A DNA stretch of 64,000 nt from contig JARYLI010000007.1 of assembly GCA_029907715.1 (NCBI GenBank), forward strand, positions 1 to 64,000, read 5' to 3'. This stretch comes from Methanothrix sp. (lineage in GTDB: Archaea > Halobacteriota > Methanosarcinia > Methanotrichales > Methanotrichaceae). Made by a program: the position numbers and the translations under genes. Of this stretch, positions 52,860 through 62,264 are shown in pieces (position 1 is the first letter of the stretch; each line of letters begins with the position of its first letter). The notes beneath the pieces were generated by a model. That model worked only from the letters and a program-made list of their open reading frames with translations, was not told the origin of the DNA and did no database searches.

Positions 52860-54105
52860 TCCCAGGGTTCTCTGCGCGTTCAACGTCAACATCGACTGCG
52901 TTCACACCATCACAGGGAAGGAGATTGAGATGCTCTTTCGGGATCTCTGTCCACCACCGGACATCAGATCTCCGGAGATCCCATCAGAGATAACGTCCCT
53001 GGATGCTCTCGCTATCTCGATCCTCTCTCACATGCGCCGTGGAACAGGCGGCGAGATCATCATTGAGAGTGAGAGGATCGCTGATGAGATATCATCGCTC
53101 TTCAACTGGGAGATCAGGATGGGAGGGAACGCAGGAAACATCGCGAACGTTCTCGCCGCGCTCGGAGCAGAACCTGTCGTCAACGTACCATCACTGACCC
53201 CACGCCAGGCATCTCTCTTTCATCCAGCGGTCAGGGTCCCGGTCATGGATGGAGGCGTCTCACTCACAGATCCCGTGCATGCATCAGAGGTGGGCCAGGA
53301 GCTAAGGCACTTTGTGATCCAGTACAGGGGTGGTGAGAGTGTCGATCTCCCTTCGGGAAGAATCACAGCCCCGAGGGAGAACAGGATAATCGCGACGTTC
53401 GACCCGATGAATCGAATCATGCACATCAATCCATCATTTCGAGCGTTTCTGGAGAGGCAGGATCCGGATGTGATGGGAGTGATTCTCTCGGGATTCCATC
53501 TCGTCCCCCACGACATGCACAGGGAGATATTCGAGGCGCGGCTGGGATCGATGAGCCGATGGATCTCCACAAGGTACACCCACGCTGAGATGGGCAGTTT
53601 CGAGCGGCCGGAGATCATGAGATCCCTCCTGGGGATCCTGGATGTCGATAGCATCGGCATGAACGAGGATGAGCTCTCGATGCTGACGAATTCAGGAGAC
53701 GACTGTGAGGAGATCGCGGGGGCTGCTGAGCAGATCCACGATGAGTTTGATATTCCAAGGGTGTGTGTCCACACCCGGGAGTTCACGGTGAGCATCTCCC
53801 CCGATCCAATAAAAGAGATCGCTGCGCTGGAGCTGGGCGCGGAGATCGCAGGCAGGCTCGCCGCGACAGGTTGTATTGAACGAGAGGTGGAGCTTGGCGT
53901 GAGCGATGCGGGAAGAAAAGCGGTGGAGGATGTTCTTCGCCTGGGGGGAACGAAGGCCGGGCTCGGTGCTTTCAAAGAAAAAGGTGGATCAAGCGTCTGC
54001 GTCCATCCGTCTTTCATAGCTTCTGATCCTGTTACGACCGTCGGCCTGGGGGACGCGCTGACCGCGGCCACATTCTACAGGCTCGTTACGACTTCCATCT
54101 CCTGA
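52807..54105 (+). CDS. ADP-dependent sugar kinase family protein (glucokinase/phosphofructokinase)
   Basis: 432 residues if begun at ATG 52807; TTG at 52825 has GGGGAG upstream and may be the true start. Either overlaps the DUF362 gene. The ribokinase-like ADP-dependent kinase fold is shown by CAFNVNIDCVHTITG at the start, RMGGNAGNIANVLAALGAEPVV, IATFDPMNR, and the catalytic TVGLGDALTAATFY near the C terminus (Asp of the GLGD motif). Archaeal members phosphorylate glucose or fructose 6-phosphate with ADP. Bifunctional and specific forms cannot be separated here. Complements the glucan phosphorylase (inference). Confidence 0.85.
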   Translation: MGRRSDLEQADTDSSGSDPRVLCAFNVNIDCVHTITGKEIEMLFRDLCPPPDIRSPEIPSEITSLDALAISILSHMRRGTGGEIIIESERIADEISSLFNWEIRMGGNAGNIANVLAALGAEPVVNVPSLTPRQASLFHPAVRVPVMDGGVSLTDPVHASEVGQELRHFVIQYRGGESVDLPSGRITAPRENRIIATFDPMNRIMHINPSFRAFLERQDPDVMGVILSGFHLVPHDMHREIFEARLGSMSRWISTRYTHAEMGSFERPEIMRSLLGILDVDSIGMNEDELSMLTNSGDDCEEIAGAAEQIHDEFDIPRVCVHTREFTVSISPDPIKEIAALELGAEIAGRLAATGCIEREVELGVSDAGRKAVEDVLRLGGTKAGLGAFKEKGGSSVCVHPSFIASDPVTTVGLGDALTAATFYRLVTTSIS

Positions 54106-54200
54106 TTGGTCCGCAACCCTCCACGCTGCCCAGCCACGGAAGCGGATCGCCGGAGCCATGCGATATAATCACAGGGAGCAGCCAGGTCTGCGTCCGTGCA

Positions 54201-56234
54201 TCATATGCCTGCGAGGAGTGTGTACCTCTCCGGAGGCTCTGCGAGTGGATACGGGTCGTCCTCCAGGCCAACACTCTTGCCTCTGTCCAGTATCCCATCG
54301 CTGTTCCTGTCATCCCCCTCAAATCCGTGCCAGTAGTTGCCCATCCTGCTCTCGAAGCTCCTGCCGCGATATACGTACCGAATGGCTGTGGGAGAACTCC
54401 AGGAATTGCTTGAGATGTATGAAACGACATCGTTTCTGTTCTGAACGAAGCTGTTGAGGTATATCTGATTCTCGCTTGACTCTATGGGATACATGCCCTC
54501 ATCCAGCGCCAGGCCGTTGGTGTTGTATGATATGCTGTTCATCCTCAGAAGGTTCTTCCAGGAGCGCGAGAGCACAATTCCGCTGCTGCACCTCGAGACG
54601 TTATTTCTCTCGATTCTGTTCCCATTCGATCCGTCCAGGCGAATCCCGCTCTTCGAGTCTGTGACGAGATTCCCGGCGATCTCCGTATCATATGCAGCAT
54701 GGAGCCTTATGCCCTCAACCGCGTTCTTCATGGTGTTGCCATACACAGCGCCCCTCTCCGAGGCGTTGACGAGAATCGCAACGTCAGCTCCGGTTATGGT
54801 GCTGTTGACTGTCCTGAATCCGGGGGAATTGTCGATGAGAATCGCCTGTGGCACCCCCTCGAACGAGTTTTCGATCGCTTGGATGCCATCAGACATCTCG
54901 GCGATCACGCCTGAGCTGCTCTGCCTGAGGGTGTTGCCCTCGAGCCTGGAGTTGGGTGAGCGTATGAGATGAACGCACAGATCGCCACCCTCGATGGTGT
55001 TCGCTGATATGATGCTACCACTGGAGGCGTTTGCCTGAACGCCAAGTCTGCATCCCGTGAGGTTATTTCCTGCAACGAGATTCCTGGAGCCCGATGAGAT
55101 CAGTATGCCTGTGAGCTCGTCAGAGATCGTGTTGCCGGTGATGCTGTTGTTCATCGACCTCTCGAGGATGACTCCCGTCTCTCCACCACTTATCCGGTTT
55201 CCTTCTGCGATATTGAGATCTGCGCCCTCCATGTGGATCGAATGGGGGCTGTCGCCCATAACATTCCCGCTTATGATGTTGTTCCTGGAGCCTCTCACAC
55301 TCAGCCCGCCGATATCATTAGACCTCAGGTCGTTCGATGATATTGTATTGTTATCAGAATAGTAGATCATCACTCCATATGCATCATTCATCCTGAGATC
55401 ATTCCCGGTGATGCTGTTGTTCCAGGCGGTGTAAAGGTACACAGCGTAGTCGTTCGTCCTTGCGGTGTTTCTCGAGATCAAGTTTTCTGATGACAGGTAT
55501 GGATATACACCGTAATCGTTGTTCTCGAGGATGTTGCCCTCAACAGCACATCCATGGGACTCGGAGAGCACTATGCCGTAGTCGTTCGTATCTGCGGTGT
55601 TGTTTCTGATAACGCAATCATCTGATCTGTAAGCCTTAATCCCACTTCCAAGGTTGAAGCTCGCATTGTTGCCATCCACGAGATTCCCGCGAGATCTGAG
55701 AAGGAGTATGCCTGCATTGTTGTTCTCATACACCCGGTTCATTCTCACAGTATTATGAGGGGACGCGGCCACGATTCCGGCGAAGTGGCATTCTGTTATG
55801 TTGCTATCAACAACAGATCCATTCCCCCCGAGGAGCAGGATGCCGGCGAACGAATCGCTCACGTTGCATCCTGATATCATGGCGCCCTCTGAGAGGACCC
55901 TGATACCAGCTGCTCCCCATCCGCTCGCATTCATTATGATGAATCTGCTTACACTGACACCCTCTGAGGAGAGCACAAAACCATCCAGGCCGCCTCCGTC
56001 CAGGACCGGAATGCCCTCCCCGGAGTCGACCCCTCTTACACTTACTGACTTTGTTATGTTAACGCTCTCCGCGTAAACTCCGCTAAGCACCTCGATCGTA
56101 TCCCCATCCTCTGCCAGGGCAAGAGCCGCCTGTATACTTGCGAAATCCGCGACTCCATCGTCATCAACCTTTATCAGTCGCCCCTCAGACGGAATGAGGA
56201 GAAGCAGCATGATTGCACATAGCATGAGCCTCAT
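54201..56234 (-). CDS. NosD-like right-handed beta-helix surface protein
   Basis: 677 residues with signal peptide (MRLMLCAIMLLLLIPSEG). Parallel beta-helix (PbH1/CASH) repeats of about 22-24 residues run from about 25 to 640, for example GIVLSESHGCAVEGNILENN and YAVYLYTAWNNSITGNDLRM, about 25 coils. The NosD hallmark VDDDGVADFASIQAALALAEDGDTI is at the N terminus, and the end is GNYWHGFEGDDRNSDGILD, followed by a tail DDPYPLAEP. Such proteins bind or cleave polysaccharides or serve structural roles at the cell surface. Catalytic residues cannot be assigned. TATA-like CTTATATCAT lies about 25 bp upstream. Confidence 0.92.
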   Translation of the reverse strand: MRLMLCAIMLLLLIPSEGRLIKVDDDGVADFASIQAALALAEDGDTIEVLSGVYAESVNITKSVSVRGVDSGEGIPVLDGGGLDGFVLSSEGVSVSRFIIMNASGWGAAGIRVLSEGAMISGCNVSDSFAGILLLGGNGSVVDSNITECHFAGIVAASPHNTVRMNRVYENNNAGILLLRSRGNLVDGNNASFNLGSGIKAYRSDDCVIRNNTADTNDYGIVLSESHGCAVEGNILENNDYGVYPYLSSENLISRNTARTNDYAVYLYTAWNNSITGNDLRMNDAYGVMIYYSDNNTISSNDLRSNDIGGLSVRGSRNNIISGNVMGDSPHSIHMEGADLNIAEGNRISGGETGVILERSMNNSITGNTISDELTGILISSGSRNLVAGNNLTGCRLGVQANASSGSIISANTIEGGDLCVHLIRSPNSRLEGNTLRQSSSGVIAEMSDGIQAIENSFEGVPQAILIDNSPGFRTVNSTITGADVAILVNASERGAVYGNTMKNAVEGIRLHAAYDTEIAGNLVTDSKSGIRLDGSNGNRIERNNVSRCSSGIVLSRSWKNLLRMNSISYNTNGLALDEGMYPIESSENQIYLNSFVQNRNDVVSYISSNSWSSPTAIRYVYRGRSFESRMGNYWHGFEGDDRNSDGILDRGKSVGLEDDPYPLAEPPERYTLLAGI

Positions 56235-56442
56235 CGCGATCTACCACACCCTCTCATGATATAAGCCGGCCATCTGTCTTATGCAGCTCACATCGTAAAT
56301 ACTTATCCGATGATATGATGCTGCATGTGGAACAGCTCCACCAGTGGAGATCTTCGGTTTGGACGAGAGTCGAGAGGACTGAGACAGTGATCAAACTCAA
56401 CCTCCACGTGGGCAGAAATCAGGCTGAAAATCATGGTCGCGA

Positions 56443-56515
<73 letters not shown>

Positions 56516-56517
56516 GA

Positions 56518-56591
56518 TGGGCTCGATGCGATTCGAACGCATGACCTCCGCCATGTCAAGGCGACGTCATAACCAGCTAGACCACGAGCCC
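56518..56591 (-). tRNA. tRNA-Val (anticodon GAC)
   Basis: Acceptor GGGCTCG/CGAGCCC with A, anticodon loop TTGACAT (GAC), T arm ATGCG-TTCGAAT-CGCAT. 74 nt. First in a two-tRNA transcription unit; TATA-like ATTTATTTA lies about 25-35 bp upstream (56615-56625). Confidence 0.95.
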
Positions 56592-56858
56592 ACGTAACCA
56601 ACTTGATCCACTATCGGTAAATAAATCCTTCGGTTCCGGCTGTGATGGTTATGAAATGGAAACTCGGGCGGAAGATCGCTCAGGAAAAGTTTGTGGGATC
56701 GCATCATTGAACGATCTGCAACGAAATCGATGTTCTTCGACACAACACTTCACAGCTCCTGCACAGCCACATGCGGTTGCTCTCAGCGACAGAGTCACAA
56801 GACATGAAACATCAGTTATCTGCACATCCCGGTGCGATAGCTATAAAGCAGAGGTGCT

Positions 56859-57917
56859 ATGGAGATCTGCGATATGAGATCGTTGCTCGCACTCCTCTCA
56901 GTTCTGCTCTTCATCCAGGAACCTGCGATCTCGCAGCATGTGGAGGACATCTACTCAAATATCGATTCGTGCGATGTGAGTTTATCAGGTGATGTATCTG
57001 GCTGTTATCTCCTGGCAGAACTCATGCGCTCCGGTGTTGTTTTAAGCAGCCATGTTCTTCCAGTGGATACGCCCGGCACCGTGATAATCAGCTGGAACCT
57101 GAGCGATCAGGAAGAGGGGGCGTATGAGGCATGCGCCAGCCTGACCAGGGACGGGACCGTCCTGGAGAGGAGATGCCACAGCTTCTACCACGGAGGAGAG
57201 ACACCTCTGAGATTTGATGTCAGGGATTTTCTGGCAGACTCCTCCGGCATACACATGATCATATACGCAGCGGATCCTGCGATTGTTGATATCTATTACA
57301 TGCTCATATCGGGAGACAGGGCTGTTTACATCTACAGAGATAGATCCGTGAAGATCGCAGGTGGGAGAGGCGTGCCCACGCTCATAGAGTGGAAGTGGCC
57401 TGTGCTGCTGAGTGCCGGAGAGACGTACACAGGCAGGGTTAAGATAGTAGAGCAGTCCACAGGCCAGACGCGCGCCTTCATGAACAGATTCGTCGCTGTG
57501 GAGAACGCCAGGATCACCGAGACCTATGAGGATGAGATGGGCGCATCTGCGACGGTTCTTGGCATATCAAGGGTGCCGTTCAGGGGAAGCCTCAGGTTCG
57601 TTCTCACCAACGGCACAGATGTCGAGGTCGTCGAGAAGAGAACTCCTGTGCTTCTTGAGGGCGATGATGAGACCGTGGAGATCTCCTGGAACAGAACGCT
57701 TGATCCGGGCATCTACCATCTAAGGGTGCTGCTCCTCAACAGCAGCGGGGCCGTGGTGGATCTCCGGGAGAGTGTGATAGAGGCAGAGCCTGTCATCAGG
57801 AGAGAACAGAATGAGAGCGCCTCGAGCAGGAGCAGCCCGTTCCCACCGGTTCTGGCTGGAGTGATTGCGATACTCTCAGTCAGACAGATAATAAGGAGAT
57901 GTGGCCGAAAAAGGTAG
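56859..57917 (+). CDS. Secreted, C-terminally membrane-anchored protein of unknown function
   Basis: 352 residues. ATG 56859 has GAGGTG directly upstream; ATG 56874 (MRSLLALLSVLLFIQE) would also give the signal peptide and may be leaderless from the TATA-like TATAAAGC at 56842. The extracellular region consists of two or three beta-sandwich domains without recognisable family (segments such as GTVIISWNLSDQEEGAYEACASL and TVEISWNRTLDPGIYHLRVLLL repeat a similar pattern). A C-terminal helix (PVLAGVIAILSV) is followed by RQIIRRCGRKR, a positive-inside anchor. A family B repeat begins at the base after its stop codon. Confidence 0.75.
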   Translation: MEICDMRSLLALLSVLLFIQEPAISQHVEDIYSNIDSCDVSLSGDVSGCYLLAELMRSGVVLSSHVLPVDTPGTVIISWNLSDQEEGAYEACASLTRDGTVLERRCHSFYHGGETPLRFDVRDFLADSSGIHMIIYAADPAIVDIYYMLISGDRAVYIYRDRSVKIAGGRGVPTLIEWKWPVLLSAGETYTGRVKIVEQSTGQTRAFMNRFVAVENARITETYEDEMGASATVLGISRVPFRGSLRFVLTNGTDVEVVEKRTPVLLEGDDETVEISWNRTLDPGIYHLRVLLLNSSGAVVDLRESVIEAEPVIRREQNESASSRSSPFPPVLAGVIAILSVRQIIRRCGRKR

Positions 57918-58054
57918 CGCTCTTATGTGTTTGGCAACTTGCGGATCGTGCAATATGGTTGCTGAACGCACTTATTCATTTACATGGAATGCATAGCAAG
58001 CCCAGTGCTTCTCCCAGTGCTTCTATTGGGCAACTTAACATACGGATAAGAGCG
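57918..58054 (+). repeat. Family B repeat, copy 4 (137 bp)
   Basis: CGCTCTTATGTGTTTGGCAAC at the left, starting immediately after the TAG stop of the preceding gene, and GTATGTTAAGTTGCC (inverted) with GGATAAGAGCG at the right end. Inner hairpin GGCAAC/GGTTGCTG. Confidence 0.8.
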
Positions 58055-58251
58055 AACTATAAATTCGCCGGAGTTTAGGATGAATAACATGGAACCTTAT
58101 TTATTATAATTATTGCCATTACTTACCTGAGATTCGTACTCCTTTATCCACAAAAATTTACAAAAGATACCTTGCTCCAGGCAGGATCTCGAATATGCGA
58201 TTTCCTGTATGAGAGCTCTGAATGGGGATATACATAAGGAGGCAAACGGTT

Positions 58252-58380
58252 ATGGAATCTTCTCTCAGCGGATGCCTTATGCAGCGGATGCATTTGTATT
58301 GGGCAGCTCGAGCTGTTTTCGTCCAGGCTGAATCATTGGCTGGAGGCCAGGTGGGGGTTCTGCTCTGCATGGCTGACTGA
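58252..58380 (+). CDS. Possible tiny protein (42 aa)
   Basis: ATG 58252 follows a full AAGGAGG ribosome site (58236-58242) with 9-nt spacing. The product begins MESSLSGCLMQRMHLYW and ends GGVLLCMAD-like. Composition is not strongly protein-like and there is no recognisable family, so this is a candidate only. It is followed 47 bp later by the 28-residue ORF. Confidence 0.3.
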   Translation: MESSLSGCLMQRMHLYWAARAVFVQAESLAGGQVGVLLCMAD

Positions 58381-58427
58381 TCTGAATGGTTTCTCTGGAA
58401 AACTGCATCATGTAAAAGGTGATTGTG

Positions 58428-58514
58428 ATGAAGATCGCCATTATCGGCGCAGCCATGATCCTGGGCATGTCCATGTTTCTGCTGTACATATGCTTGTGTT
58501 GCCTCTATTCATGA
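58428..58514 (+). CDS. Possible single-helix membrane microprotein (28 aa)
   Basis: ATG 58428 with AAAAGGTGA upstream (spacing about 6). Product MKIAIIGAAMILGMSMFLLY plus a Cys-rich end ICLCCLYS: one charged residue then an unbroken hydrophobic helix. This is a plausible small membrane peptide in a region otherwise full of repeats. No homolog recognised. Confidence 0.4.
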   Translation: MKIAIIGAAMILGMSMFLLYICLCCLYS

Positions 58515-58671
58515 GTGCCCTGGTGCCCTCATCCGTAACTGCACGGGTGAGGTCAACTTTTTCACATGAAAGCATGACATGATGGGTTAACATCCTGCGA
58601 CGCCTCGCTTGGACGAAGTCGACCCGCATCTCAAACGCTTACCATGAAATAGCCCGGCTGGCATCAGGATT

Positions 58672-58791
58672 CACTCCTATGTGTTTGGCAACTTGTGTGC
58701 CGTGCAAGTGGTTGCTGAACGCACCTATTCACCCACCAAGAATGAATAGCAGCACCTGTCTTCTATTGGCAGGTTATCATGGATGAAATCG
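58672..58791 (+). repeat. Family B repeat, copy 5 (about 120 bp)
   Basis: Left CACTCCTATGTGTTTGGCAAC, right GGTTATCATGGATGAAATCG, more decayed than the other copies. Its left third closely matches copy 4. A family A element starts 17 bp after it. Confidence 0.75.
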
Positions 58792-58807
58792 TTCAGCAGT
58801 ACGATTC

Positions 58808-58997
58808 CATTTGTTATCGGTTAAGGATTTTATGTAAATATATTGACCATGAAATTTGACAAATTGAGATCTCCCCATAGTGGAGAATTTGATTCAAAAT
58901 CGACCGCCTGTGGACTCGAGTCCTGATAGCAGTACTGAGGCGAGATATGACTATTAAGTCCAATTCTACACATGTCGATCTTAACTGATGACGCATG
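58808..58997 (+). mobile_element. Family A MITE-like element, copy 5 (190 bp)
   Basis: Starts CATTTGTTATCGGTTAAG and ends CTTAACTGATGACGCATG. Perfect 10-bp flanking duplication AGTACGATTC (58798-58807 and 58998-59007). Confidence 0.93.
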
Positions 58998-59189
58998 AGT
59001 ACGATTCAGAGATGGGTAACATGTGCTCCGAAAGAGGCATCCAGCAATCGGCTTTCCTGAACTCCAGACAAGATCGAAGGCCTGATTGACCGGCAGCAAG
59101 ATAGGAGGGTCCTCTCGGTAACAGATAACTGCTGTCATATCTTCCGGGATCAGAAGATTTTATCTCATATCAGAGCAACAAATACACGC

Positions 59190-59921
59190 ATGTACCACGA
59201 TCCCGTGCAGGTTATCTTGGAGAGGGAACCGCGCTGCAGGAACCCGCTTCTGATAGAGGGATTTCCTGGGATCGGGCTGGTCGGCAACATAGCCAGCCAG
59301 TACATGATCCACGAGCTGAAGATGAACTATCTCGGAGCCATGACCTCAAGATATTTCCCGCCACTTGCAGTGCTGCTTGGAGGCGTCGTGAACATGCCTG
59401 TCCGGATTTACGAGCGGGAAGATCTGGATCTGATACTGCTCACATCCGACATACCGATACATCCCCTCGCCTCATATGATATGAGCAGGGAGATTGTGAG
59501 ATGGGCAGCCTCCATAAAGACGCGGGAGATCGTGTGCCTCGCCGGGATAACGCTGATGACGGATCAGAGGCGCGTCTTCGGCGCGGTATCGCATGCTGAG
59601 CTGCTCGATAAGCTCAAAGGGGTGACGGAGATATTCGAGCTCGGGACGATAGCAGGCATCTCCGGATCCATAATGAACGAGTGCAGACTGAAGGGTATAC
59701 CCGCGATCTGCCTGCTTGGGGAGACCATGAGCGATGAACCTGACCCGAGATCGGCTGCAGCAACCATAGATGCGCTCAACAGGATATACGGGTTGAACGT
59801 CAGCACGGCAAAGCTGCTCGAGAGAGCCGCAGAGATAGAGATGCAGATGCAGCAGCTTGCAGCACAGGTTAAGACCAGTGCCGAAGAGGCCACAGCAAAG
59901 GAGTTCCCGATGTACGGGTGA
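59190..59921 (+). CDS. PAC2 family protein (proteasome-assembly-chaperone-like)
   Basis: 243 residues. Family features: NPLLIEGFPGIGLVGNIASQYMIHEL at the start, SRYFPPLAVLLGG, ILLTSDIPIHPLASYDMSREIV, and ITGISGSIMNECRLKGIPAICLLGET-like core (here TIAGISGSIMNE). The C terminus is helical with an ERAAEIEMQMQQLAAQV coiled coil. Archaeal PAC2 proteins are related to proteasome assembly chaperones; direct function is unproven. TATA-like TTTTATCTC lies about 30 bp before the ATG, so the mRNA is probably leaderless. Overlaps DUF473 by four bases. Confidence 0.92.
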   Translation: MYHDPVQVILEREPRCRNPLLIEGFPGIGLVGNIASQYMIHELKMNYLGAMTSRYFPPLAVLLGGVVNMPVRIYEREDLDLILLTSDIPIHPLASYDMSREIVRWAASIKTREIVCLAGITLMTDQRRVFGAVSHAELLDKLKGVTEIFELGTIAGISGSIMNECRLKGIPAICLLGETMSDEPDPRSAAATIDALNRIYGLNVSTAKLLERAAEIEMQMQQLAAQVKTSAEEATAKEFPMYG

Positions 59922-60316
59922 TGCTGATGATCTGTGTAGCGCTAACCGGAATCTCCAGGAACGTAATAAAGGACCTGGTTAATAATCGCGTACGTACGGT
60001 CGAGATCAGATCGCCGCTGAACTTCTTCTCCCTGAGAGGTGTTAACCCGGGAGACAGGATCTTCGTGACAGAGGCCAGCCTGAAGGATATCGTAAACGGC
60101 ACGCCCGGGGTGATAGCAAGGGTCAACGAGATCCAGATAATGACTCACAGGATGATCCAGTCGAACGACTTCTTCTACGAGGAGATCGAGTCGCAGGCTG
60201 CGAGAGCCCAGCTCCAGTTCCTCGGCATCGGCAGGGTCAGGAGGATAAACACAATAGAGCCCTACGAGCCGTTCGTCATAGAGGTCGACGAGATGCCGAG
60301 ATACATAGCGAGATGA
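59918..60316 (+). CDS. DUF473 family protein
   Basis: 132 residues. MMLMICVALTGISRNVIKDL, then the strongly conserved NPGDRIFVTEASLKDIVNGTPGVIARV and EIESQAARAQLQFLGIGRVRRI, fit the small archaeal/methanogen DUF473 family. Function unknown; ATGA overlap with the PAC2 gene implies coupled expression and perhaps a joint role. The compact beta-rich central segment may be an ASCH/PUA-like fold (inference). Confidence 0.88.
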   Translation: MMLMICVALTGISRNVIKDLVNNRVRTVEIRSPLNFFSLRGVNPGDRIFVTEASLKDIVNGTPGVIARVNEIQIMTHRMIQSNDFFYEEIESQAARAQLQFLGIGRVRRINTIEPYEPFVIEVDEMPRYIAR

Positions 60317-60708
60317 AGCTCATACAGGTGATCCGGGCCACAAACCGCCGTTGCCAGGAGATCTGGTGGTATCTAAAGAGGCGCTGCTGAAAAAGGCGCA
60401 TTTAATAAAAGACGTGCCAAAAGGATGGAAGTAATCCCTGATAGGATGGTGGGGGCAGCGATTTGTAAAAAGGCATATCCCGATGATTCGGCGGATCGGT
60501 GATCTCGCATAAAGATGTGTCGCAGGTTGGCATCGGTTCGAATGCCGGAGTTTGCCTATCCGGCGGTTCTACCAAATGGGCTTTGAACTCATGATGTGAT
60601 CGGGGTCTTCCATGGTAAGCAGCTCGCTCGGATCCGTGCATAGGCCCCAGACCGTCAGCTGCTCCACCCTGAGGATCGCAGAAAGCGCTGTGGATGAGAG
60701 GTCAATTT
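60317..60708. other. Spacer with a tRNA-like relic on the minus strand
   Basis: No gene. On the minus strand, about 60595-60515, AGCCCATTTGGTAGAAC (D arm), GCCGGATAGGC and GGCATTCGAACC (T-loop-like) occur in tRNA order, but stems are broken. This is a possible decayed tRNA-Ile-like copy. GAGAGGTC is the ribosome site for the next gene. Confidence 0.3.
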
Positions 60709-62160
60709 ATGAAGGTGCTGCTTCTGACGGGCAGGCTGGCAGAGCATGATGTGAGAAGTGCGGCAGATTCCGCCAGGGTGCATGCTGATGTTCTCGTCTT
60801 GGATCTGGATATAGCTGCGTTCATAACCCCGGAGCATGTAAGAAGAGCGGCCCCAATCGGCTACGACCTCATCATGATTCCAGGCCTTGTGACATCAGAT
60901 TTCAGTGAGGTGGAGCAGGAGCTCGGCACAAAGATCAGGCTCGGCCCGAAGCATGCTGCCGATATAGCCTATATTCTGGATCACATGGAGGAGATAGAGC
61001 TCTCGAGCAGAACGCCGGCCTGTACGCTCATAGCGGAACATCTTGCCAAAAATGTGGAGGAGACACTCAATAGAATCGAGCGGAACGCACGCCCACCCAT
61101 CGTTGTTCGCGGCATCGGGATAGGCGGCGGGAGCAGGATGAAGGTCCTTGCGGAGATCGTGGATGCAACCCGACTGGAGAATGGATCTCTGGAGGGCAGG
61201 ATCAAATACTATGAGTCACAGGGCGCGGACATGATCGATCTCGGCCTACCCCTCGATGCACTTCCAGATGATGTGAGGAGGGCGGTGAGAATAGCGAGGA
61301 GAGTTTCGGAGATGCCCGTTAGCATAGACACGCTCCGTCCGGATCTGATACTGGCAGGGGTTGATGCTGGAGCAGATCTGGTTCTGAGCATCAATGGCAG
61401 CAACATGCACGCTGTGGCTGATGCCCTTCTGGAGAAGGATGTTCCGGCTGTCGTGATACCCGGTCCTGAGACGACGCTGGAGAGCAACATCAGCGCTGCG
61501 CTCAAGCTCGGGCTCACTGTGATCGCAGATCCTGTGCTCTCGCCACCGCTTGGCGGCCTCGCGGACTCGATAGCGAGATACATTGATTTCAGAAGAGCTC
61601 ACCCGGACATGCCTCTCTTTCTGGGTGTGGGGAATGTGACAGAGCTCATAGATGCTGACAGTCACGGAGCTAACGCGATACTGGCAGCCATCGGAGAGGA
61701 GATAGGCGCATCCATTCTATTCACCCCTGAGTACAGCCGGAAGGCGCGAGGTAGCGTCAGGGAGCTCAGGAGGGCTGCGGAGATGATGGCGCTTGCTCGC
61801 GAGAGACGGAGCCCCCCAAAGGATCTGGGGAGGGATCTTCTCATCCTGAAGGAGAAGCGTCCGCGGCCAGAGTTTGTGCCTCCAGCCAATCTGGAGGCGA
61901 GGATGGCAAGGCAGAGCAGGACATTCGTTGTCGATCCTGCTGGCTCCTTCAGGATAGGGCTGTGCGGAGATGAGATTGTGGCCGTGCATGATCGCGTGGT
62001 GATAAAGGGCAGGACGGCCAGGGAGATACTGGACACAGCGATTGATCTCAACCTGGTGAGCAGACTGGATCATGCTGCGTACCTCGGCAGGGAGCTCGAG
62101 AAGGCCGAGATAGCGCTTAGACTCGGAAAGAGCTACACGCAGGATGAGGAGCTGTTTTAG
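60709..62160 (+). CDS. Dihydropteroate-synthase-like protein (methanogen type)
   Basis: 483 residues from ATG 60709 (GAGAGGTC upstream). An N-terminal domain (about 1-135) has MKVLLLTGRLAEHDVR and MIPGLVTSDFSEVEQELGTKIRLGPKHAADIAYIL, then a pterin-binding TIM barrel (about 145-390): GADMIDLGLPLDALPDDVRRAVRIA, MPVSIDTLRPDLILAGVDAGADLVLSINGSN and FLGVGNVTELIDADSHGANAIL. It ends with a C-terminal extension containing FRIGLCGDEIVAVH. This is the archaeal 'dihydropteroate synthase-related' group; a role in methanopterin synthesis has been proposed, but the reaction is not settled. The catalytic pterin-binding Asp appears kept (SIDT). Confidence 0.88.
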   Translation: MKVLLLTGRLAEHDVRSAADSARVHADVLVLDLDIAAFITPEHVRRAAPIGYDLIMIPGLVTSDFSEVEQELGTKIRLGPKHAADIAYILDHMEEIELSSRTPACTLIAEHLAKNVEETLNRIERNARPPIVVRGIGIGGGSRMKVLAEIVDATRLENGSLEGRIKYYESQGADMIDLGLPLDALPDDVRRAVRIARRVSEMPVSIDTLRPDLILAGVDAGADLVLSINGSNMHAVADALLEKDVPAVVIPGPETTLESNISAALKLGLTVIADPVLSPPLGGLADSIARYIDFRRAHPDMPLFLGVGNVTELIDADSHGANAILAAIGEEIGASILFTPEYSRKARGSVRELRRAAEMMALARERRSPPKDLGRDLLILKEKRPRPEFVPPANLEARMARQSRTFVVDPAGSFRIGLCGDEIVAVHDRVVIKGRTAREILDTAIDLNLVSRLDHAAYLGRELEKAEIALRLGKSYTQDEELF

Positions 62161-62264
62161 GATCCAGATCCGTCTCAATTTGAACTCGCCTTCCAGGCAG
62201 CAGGTCTCGAATGGATCCGTATGAGACGAGGTCGCTTGAAGTCGATCGGAGATTCGGCTGCTGC

